From: DASVTR01 sp033855775
GTDB taxonomy: Bacteria > Acidobacteriota > Blastocatellia > Pyrinomonadales > Pyrinomonadaceae
DNA: 64,000 nt
Direction: 5' to 3'
Assembly (NCBI GenBank): GCA_033855775.1
Contig: JAWVFT010000023.1
Span: 62,001 to 126,000 of the forward strand
The notes beneath the pieces were generated by a model. The model made no database searches. It saw nothing but the letters and a program-made list of their open reading frames with translations, and was not told the origin of the DNA. Every line of letters starts with the position of its first letter. Within the stretch, counting starts at the first letter, position 1. Of the stretch, positions 59,099-64,000 are shown in pieces. The position numbers and the translations under genes are program-made.

Positions 59099-61257
59099 GC
59101 GTCCGCGGCGTAGTTGTTTTCAAAGCGCGTCTGGCCGTCGAACGGTTCCTCGTCCTGCGCGGGTCGCACGCGCTCATAGCTGCCGTCCGGCAAGAGGCGG
59201 CGAGCCTTCACGTTGTCCTTCAGATAAGCGGCCAGCACAACGTCCTTCAGGTGCCGTTTCAACTTCGGAGAATAGACGGGCGTGATGACTTCGACGCGAC
59301 GGTCGAAGTTGCGCGGCATCCAATCGGCGCTGCCCGTGTAGAGTTCTTCGTCGCCGCCGTTGGCGAAGTAGTAGACGCGGCTGTGCTCAAGCAGGCGACC
59401 GACGATTGAGCGAACGTTGATAGTCTCGGAGAGGCCCGGCACGTTGGGCCGCAGCATGCAGATGCCGCGCACGATTAAGTCAATCTCGACTCCGGCCTGC
59501 GAGGCTTCGTAGAGCGCGTGGATAACGTCGAGGTCGGCGAGCCGGTTAATCTTGACGATGATGCGCGCGGGGCGACCGGCCCGCCCGTGCTCGGCTTCGC
59601 GGCGAATGAGGGCAATCATGCGGTCGCGCAAATTGACGGGCGCGACCATCAACTGGCGATACTCTTTCTGGCGCGAATAGCCGGTCAGGAAGTTGAACAA
59701 CTCGGAAGCGTCCGCGCCGATTTCTTCGTCGGCGGTGAGCAGTCCGAGGTCTGTGTAGAAGTTGGAAGTGACCGGATTGTAGTTGCCGGTGGCGATGTGA
59801 ACGTAGCGGCGCAGGTCGTCGTCCGCTTCGCGGCGGATGACGAGCGCGACCTTGCAATGCGTCTTCAAGCCGACCACGCCGTAGACGACATGCACGCCCG
59901 CTTCCTCCAACTTCTTCGCCCACTCGATATTGTATTCTTCATCGAAGCGCGCCTTGAGTTCGACAATCGCCGTCACCTGCTTGCCCGCCTCGCAGGCGGC
60001 AATCAGCGACTTCGGAATCGGCGAATTTTGGCCCGTGCGATAGAGGCACATCTTGATGGCGAGGACGTTCGGGTCGTGGGCCGCCGCGTCAATGAAATCA
60101 ACCACGGTCGAATAGGAAGTGTAGGGATGATGCAGGAGCACGTCCTGCTCTTTGATGACCTCGAAGATGGACTGCTTGTTTTTGAGCAGAGCCGGAACGG
60201 TAATCTTCACGGCCTTGTCTTTCAACTCCGGCCGGTCCAGTTTGTAAAGCTGCATCAGCGTGTGGACGTTGAGCGGGCCGTCAACGACGTAGACATCTTC
60301 GGGCGCGAGTTCGTGCTCCGCGACAAGGTAACGCGTCATCTCTTCCGGCATCTCCTTTGAGACTTCGAGGCGCACGGCGGTGCCGAAGCGTCGCTTGCGA
60401 AGAGTCTGCTCCAAAGCCTTCAACAAATCGGCGGCCTTGTCTTCTCTGACCTCTATGTCGGCGTCGCGCGTGACGCGGAAGAAGTGGCATTGGCCGATGT
60501 GCATTCTCGGAAACAGCTTGTTGGCGTTGGCCGCAATCACTTCCTCAATCAGCGCGAACTTTTTACCTTCAACGTCAACCCTGACAAGGCGCGGCACGAG
60601 CGGCGGAACCTTGATGCGCGCGAAACGCGACGCGACCTTGCCGGTCAAAGATTGCGTGATGCCGTGCTCCGGGATGGGCGCGACTCTCAGGCCGATATTG
60701 AGGTTGAGGCCGGAGATGTAGGGAAACGGGTGCGCCGAATCAACCGCCTGCGGCGTCAGCACTGGAAAGATGTCTTCATCGAAGTAGGCTTCCAGATAGC
60801 GGCGCTCGCTGTTTGAGAGCGAATCATATGGAGCAACCTCGATGCCCTGCGCTTTGAGTTGCGGGATAATCTCTTCGCGCAGGCAGCGCATCTGCTCGGC
60901 CAACAGCGGCAGCAGCCGCGTCTTGACGGCGGCGAGTTGCTCGGCTGGCGTCATGCCTTCGGGCGACAGAGCGGTCGGGTCTTCGTCAAGCGTCTCTTTC
61001 AAGCCCGACACGCGAATCATGAAAAACTCGTCCAGATTGGTCTGGAAGATGGAGAGAAATTTGAGCCGCTCAAGCAAGGGCTGCGTCTCGTCGAGCGCTT
61101 CTTCGAGGACGCGATGATGAAATTCCAGCAGGCTCAAATCGCGGTTGATCAGAAAGTCTTTGGAGCGCGGCAGGGTCGGCGGCAGAGTCAACGGCTGCGC
61201 GCTCACAGTCGCCGCCGGCGCTGCTCCTTCGGCTTCGCTTTGTTGCTTCTCTTTCAA
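59095..61257 (-). CDS. ppk: polyphosphate kinase 1
   Basis: A 720-residue PPK1. N-terminal domain FLINRDLSLLEFHHRVLEEA; head domain; and the two catalytic C-terminal PLD-like domains. The phospho-accepting His is in GVVGLKTHCKVALV, and ELKARFDEEYNIEWAKKLEE and LYTGSADWMPRNFDRR are present. It makes polyphosphate reversibly from ATP and is membrane-associated. It is followed by the DUF4956 gene with a four-base overlap, which suggests a joint role. Full length, catalytic residues intact. Confidence 0.95.
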   Translation of the reverse strand: MKEKQQSEAEGAAPAATVSAQPLTLPPTLPRSKDFLINRDLSLLEFHHRVLEEALDETQPLLERLKFLSIFQTNLDEFFMIRVSGLKETLDEDPTALSPEGMTPAEQLAAVKTRLLPLLAEQMRCLREEIIPQLKAQGIEVAPYDSLSNSERRYLEAYFDEDIFPVLTPQAVDSAHPFPYISGLNLNIGLRVAPIPEHGITQSLTGKVASRFARIKVPPLVPRLVRVDVEGKKFALIEEVIAANANKLFPRMHIGQCHFFRVTRDADIEVREDKAADLLKALEQTLRKRRFGTAVRLEVSKEMPEEMTRYLVAEHELAPEDVYVVDGPLNVHTLMQLYKLDRPELKDKAVKITVPALLKNKQSIFEVIKEQDVLLHHPYTSYSTVVDFIDAAAHDPNVLAIKMCLYRTGQNSPIPKSLIAACEAGKQVTAIVELKARFDEEYNIEWAKKLEEAGVHVVYGVVGLKTHCKVALVIRREADDDLRRYVHIATGNYNPVTSNFYTDLGLLTADEEIGADASELFNFLTGYSRQKEYRQLMVAPVNLRDRMIALIRREAEHGRAGRPARIIVKINRLADLDVIHALYEASQAGVEIDLIVRGICMLRPNVPGLSETINVRSIVGRLLEHSRVYYFANGGDEELYTGSADWMPRNFDRRVEVITPVYSPKLKRHLKDVVLAAYLKDNVKARRLLPDGSYERVRPAQDEEPFDGQTRFENNYAADA

Positions 61258-61598
61258 GATAGATTTTCTTTCAAGATAGATTTTTCGCCTTTACTTGTCG
61301 CCATCCGATTGTGCCGGACACCTTCGGCTGAAGAGATTGGGCCATGATTCTACTAAAACTTTCCGGGAGAGCCTAAGACGCTCAATCGCTCAGGCTTCAA
61401 GGTGAAGCGCTCGCGAAGGGCCGTCCCGTTCGTTGCTCAAAGGGCCACGCCCTGTTTGCCTTGGTGGCGATTGGCGGGAGAGAGCCGCTGTTTGATGGCC
61501 GCTGGTGACGGCAAGGATTTTATGCTCTTCGAGACGAGAGCGCAATCTTATCCTGTCCGGGCAGAAGCGGCAATCGGTTCTCGCCTCGCCGCTCCGGC
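61258..61598. other. intergenic, nothing recognised
   Basis: Between ppk1 and the phosphoesterase gene. I see only weak reading frames that look like noise. It begins with a repeated AAGATAGATTTT (61256-61280), perhaps part of the ppk1 promoter region. No clear terminator or RNA. Confidence 0.4.
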
Positions 61599-62261
61599 TC
61601 AACTCATACGGCGCTTGGGAATCTCGTAAGCGCGCAGGGCTTCGACGCTCAATAGCTCGGCCGTCTCGATGATGTAAGCCGTCAGTTGAAAGCCGTAGAC
61701 GCAACCCGTGTCGAGGCCGAGGGCGCGCGGCCCACGACGCGGCGCGGGCGCGGGCCAGTGGCCGAAGAGAACCGTCTTGTCGCCGTCGTACTCGTCATAC
61801 CAAGGCACGCCTTCGCGGTTCGTTCTGTCCGGCCCAAGCGTGCGCAGTTCCGTCAAATCTTCCACGGCCTGCTCGGCCAAAGCCACGCCGGGGCGCACGC
61901 CCGCGTGCACGACCAGATGCGAGCCGAGGTCTATCATCAGCGGCAGCGATTGCAGGTAAGCGGCGTAGCGCGCTTCGTCCGCGGCGAGTTCAATGCGCGC
62001 TCGCTCCTGCGAATCTTTCAAAGAGACTTGCTCGCCGTTCCAGTAACGACACAGAGCGCGGTCGTGATTGCCGAGCACGGCGCGGAAACGCTCGTCCGCG
62101 ATGAAGAGATCCAGCACCTGACGATTCTTGCGGCCCTTGACCACGAGGTCACCGACCGAGACAACGCGGTCTTGCGCCCCGAACGTAGCCTTGTCGAGCA
62201 ACGCCGTCAACTCATCATAGCAGCCGTGTATGTCACCGACGACGATGGTGCGTCCGCTCAT
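61599..62261 (-). CDS. calcineurin-type phosphoesterase (PrpE/ApaH-like)
   Basis: A 220-residue metallophosphoesterase with the classic motifs GDIHGCYDEL, VGDLVVKGRKN, LGNHDRALCRY and a C-terminal HW (LFGHWPAPAP). The order and length fit bis(5'-nucleosyl)-tetraphosphatase or serine/threonine phosphatase (PrpE-type). It acts with two metal ions in the cytoplasm. The start is directly supported by the MSGRTIVVGDIHG N-terminus. The methyltransferase upstream is on the same strand with a 51-base gap. Confidence 0.88.
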   Translation of the reverse strand: MSGRTIVVGDIHGCYDELTALLDKATFGAQDRVVSVGDLVVKGRKNRQVLDLFIADERFRAVLGNHDRALCRYWNGEQVSLKDSQERARIELAADEARYAAYLQSLPLMIDLGSHLVVHAGVRPGVALAEQAVEDLTELRTLGPDRTNREGVPWYDEYDGDKTVLFGHWPAPAPRRGPRALGLDTGCVYGFQLTAYIIETAELLSVEALRAYEIPKRRMS

Positions 62262-62312
62262 CTTGTCTCTATTGCTCTCGCCAAACTTTGCTAGCGCGCT
62301 TCGTTGATAAAG

Positions 62313-63071
62313 CTAGAGAGCGCGTCTCTTCACAGCCGTCAGCCAGTGTGTCGGCGTGACGAAGAGAAAGCTCGGCCCGTGTCTTTCGACATCGCTGAGC
62401 CCGCTCTCGCCGAGGACGCGCGCGTATTCGTTCGTGTGTTTGATGTCAACGATGAGGACGCGACCCGACGGCTTGAGGACGCGAGCGATTTCGCGCAAAG
62501 CCCTGCCGCGCTCCTCCGGGTCGTAAATATTATGCAACGCCCAACTGGAAACGATGCGGTCGAACGTGTCATCGGCAAAGGGCAACTCTCGCGCGTCCGC
62601 GTGTTTCAGTTCAACGCGGTCGGCGACGCCTTCGGCGAGCGCGTTCGCAAGCGTCGCCTTCGGGCTATTGCCCGCCTGGTCTTCCTTCTGCCAGATGTCA
62701 ACGCCCGTGGCCTTGCCCGTGGTCAAACGCTTCGCCGCCCCGATGAGCATCAAGCCGTGGCCGCAACCCACGTCGAGCACTTGCTCGCCGCCATCTAGAG
62801 CCAGCGAGTCGAGCAGCTTATCGCGCAAGCGCAATTTCCCGACGCGACTGCCCCAGAGCATGACGAGCGCCGTCAAGACCAAAGAGCCGCCCGCCCACCA
62901 ACCCGTATTGGCGAGGCTCGTGCTCAGGCCGCGCGGCAACCTTTCGCGCAGGGCATAGACGACGCTGCCGAGCAAGATGGCCCCGACGCCGCAGAGGAGC
63001 AGATTGCGCAGCACAGCCGGAGCATCAATGCCGTAGTTAGCGCGCTTCGTAGTTGTCGCCGTATCGCTCAT
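62313..63071 (-). CDS. class I SAM-dependent methyltransferase, membrane-anchored
   Basis: A 252-residue protein with two N-terminal hydrophobic helices (about 20-45 and 55-75) and a Rossmann methyltransferase domain. Motif I VLDVGCGHGLMLIGAA, then VDIWQKEDQ, HADARELPFADDTFDRIVSS (motif IV region) and ARVLKPSGRVLIVDI. The target is not evident; quinone, lipid or small-molecule methylation is plausible for a membrane-anchored enzyme. The motifs are intact. Confidence 0.85.
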   Translation of the reverse strand: MSDTATTTKRANYGIDAPAVLRNLLLCGVGAILLGSVVYALRERLPRGLSTSLANTGWWAGGSLVLTALVMLWGSRVGKLRLRDKLLDSLALDGGEQVLDVGCGHGLMLIGAAKRLTTGKATGVDIWQKEDQAGNSPKATLANALAEGVADRVELKHADARELPFADDTFDRIVSSWALHNIYDPEERGRALREIARVLKPSGRVLIVDIKHTNEYARVLGESGLSDVERHGPSFLFVTPTHWLTAVKRRAL

Positions 63072-63169
63072 CCAATGTCGTCATCGCTATTGGAGAAAGA
63101 TTTTAAGACTGAACGGAATTTGGACTCTCGCTTGAAAAGATTCGACTTTTCAACTCGCTTGAAAAGCTC

Positions 63170-64000
63170 TTAGCTCTCGCTGACGACCAGGCCTTCGCGC
63201 TCAAGTTTCCAATCGAGGACTTCGACGCCAGCCTGCGCCGCCAGCGCGCGCTCGACATCTGCGCGGCGTCCTTCGGCGCAGAGGAAAGCGATGCAGCCGC
63301 CGCCGCCCGCCCCGCAGACCTTCGCCGCCTCCGCCCCGTTCGCCATCGCTTGCTCGACCAGCATGTCCATCTGCGGCGTCGTCACGCCCGGAGCCAGCAG
63401 CTTGCGATTCGGATGCGCCTCGCGCATCGTCCGGCTCACTTCCTGCCAGTCGTCTTTGAGCAGCGCGTCGCGCATCCGCGCGGAAGAATCGCGTATGCCG
63501 TCGAAGAGACGGAAGAGTTCGGGGTCGCCGTCAATGTGTCGCTTGGTGATGTCCCAGTTGTTCGTGCCGGAGAGGCGCGGCTCGCCCGTGTAGCAGATGG
63601 CGATGCGTCGTTCCAGCGTCGCTTCGTCAACCTGTAGAGTTTCGCGGCGAATGCCGTCGGGGCGAAAGTGCATGCAACTGATGCCGCCGTGCAGGGCCGA
63701 GTAGTAATCCTGAAAGCCAGCGGGAACGCGAATCACAGTCGTCTCTATGTTGGCGGCGATGGTGACATACTTGTGCTCGTCGTAGCGATTGCCGACGAGA
63801 CGATTGAGCGCGCCGATGCAGGCGATGTTCAGGGCGGAAGAGCCGGCCAGCCCCGCGCCCGCCGGAGCCTGACTGTCAGCCGTCAGGTGAAAGCCCGTCT
63901 CAGGCTTGAAGAAATGGACGAGCTTGGCGATGAGTTCCAGCCGCTCTTCGCGAATCAAATCTTCGATGGCCGCGAGTGTGGTCTCAAAAGCGACTTTGCG
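63170..64000 (-). CDS. GHMP-family sugar kinase, 5' end outside window
   Basis: The C-terminal 276 residues of a GHMP kinase whose start lies beyond 64000; the frame stays open to the window edge. The ATP motif is in APAGAGLAGSSALNIACIGA, followed by the C-terminal GHMP motif KVCGAGGGGCIAF. It resembles D-glycero-D-manno-heptose 7-phosphate kinases (HddA-type) or fucokinase-like sugar kinases, which activate sugars for envelope polysaccharides. The substrate is not settled by sequence. Confidence 0.82.
   Translation of the reverse strand, partial: RKVAFETTLAAIEDLIREERLELIAKLVHFFKPETGFHLTADSQAPAGAGLAGSSALNIACIGALNRLVGNRYDEHKYVTIAANIETTVIRVPAGFQDYYSALHGGISCMHFRPDGIRRETLQVDEATLERRIAICYTGEPRLSGTNNWDITKRHIDGDPELFRLFDGIRDSSARMRDALLKDDWQEVSRTMREAHPNRKLLAPGVTTPQMDMLVEQAMANGAEAAKVCGAGGGGCIAFLCAEGRRADVERALAAQAGVEVLDWKLEREGLVVSES

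Noticed and set aside
61402..61629. 75-codon plus-strand frame in the gap beside ppk1
   Set aside because: No ribosome site or recognisable features; it runs into the phosphoesterase gene on the other strand.

Overview
ORGANISM. The window is a GC-rich bacterial chromosome segment. Gene content and style (many secreted proteases, DinB, DoxX, DUF421 and DUF4956 proteins, a small secreted poly-proline peptide beside a TPR-Fis regulator, hutI, ppk1, ybaB-recR) suggest an Acidobacteriota member, most likely Blastocatellia-like. This is inferred from gene families and style; there is no rRNA in the window to confirm it. LAYOUT. (1) 350-4119: a c-di-GMP operon on the plus strand (membrane-PAS-GGDEF-EAL protein, PilZ protein, unknown helical protein), closed by a terminator. 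(2) 4219-20690: a 16.5-kb integrative element inserted at the 3' end of a CAT-anticodon tRNA gene. A 47-bp tRNA fragment (attL) marks the left end and the intact tRNA (attR) the right end. From left to right it carries an unknown protein, an excisionase-like protein, a PrimPol-helicase replication protein, a DUF6788 protein, a complete type I restriction-modification operon with an Abi_C-like gene inserted between hsdS and hsdR, an HTH protein divergent from a SWIM-finger protein across an operator-promoter, a tyrosine integrase, a divergent pair made of a small secreted poly-proline peptide and a TPR-Fis-HTH regulator, and a membrane protein with a duplicated domain. (3) 20.8-47 kb: ordinary chromosome with DinB, secreted peptidases, crotonase, thioredoxin, DoxX, MFS transporter, CYTH, a fused aconitase-type dehydratase, tRNA-Ser, gltX, hutI, prolyl oligopeptidase, esterase and a UvrD-type helicase. 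(4) 47-50.3 kb: a small accessory patch with a 21-bp tandem repeat, a DUF433/PIN-like toxin-antitoxin pair and three tandem paralogous XRE regulators. (5) 50.3-64 kb: chromosome with ybaB-recR, a PyrE-like phosphoribosyltransferase, Nudix, a protein with a triplicated module, a phosphatase, ppk1 with a DUF4956 membrane protein, a calcineurin-type phosphoesterase, a methyltransferase and a GHMP kinase cut by the window edge. HOW IT WORKS TOGETHER. The island combines integration (integrase, xis-like protein, att and arm-like repeats), replication (PrimPol-RepA), defence (type I RM plus Abi) and what looks like a peptide-plus-TPR regulator module resembling Gram-positive RRNPP/arbitrium peptide sensing but with a Fis-type DNA-binding domain. 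This is my main candidate for an undescribed system. Outside the island nearly every other intergenic space holds a long imperfect inverted repeat whose arms are short tandem 7-8-mers. The unit differs at each locus but the architecture is constant; none was seen inside the island. In the 757-bp gap downstream of hutI I also find a compact minus-strand transcription unit (TTGACG-N17-TATTAT promoter, near-perfect Shine-Dalgarno, 11-codon ORF, terminator), followed by a structured candidate RNA ending in a perfect palindromic terminator.
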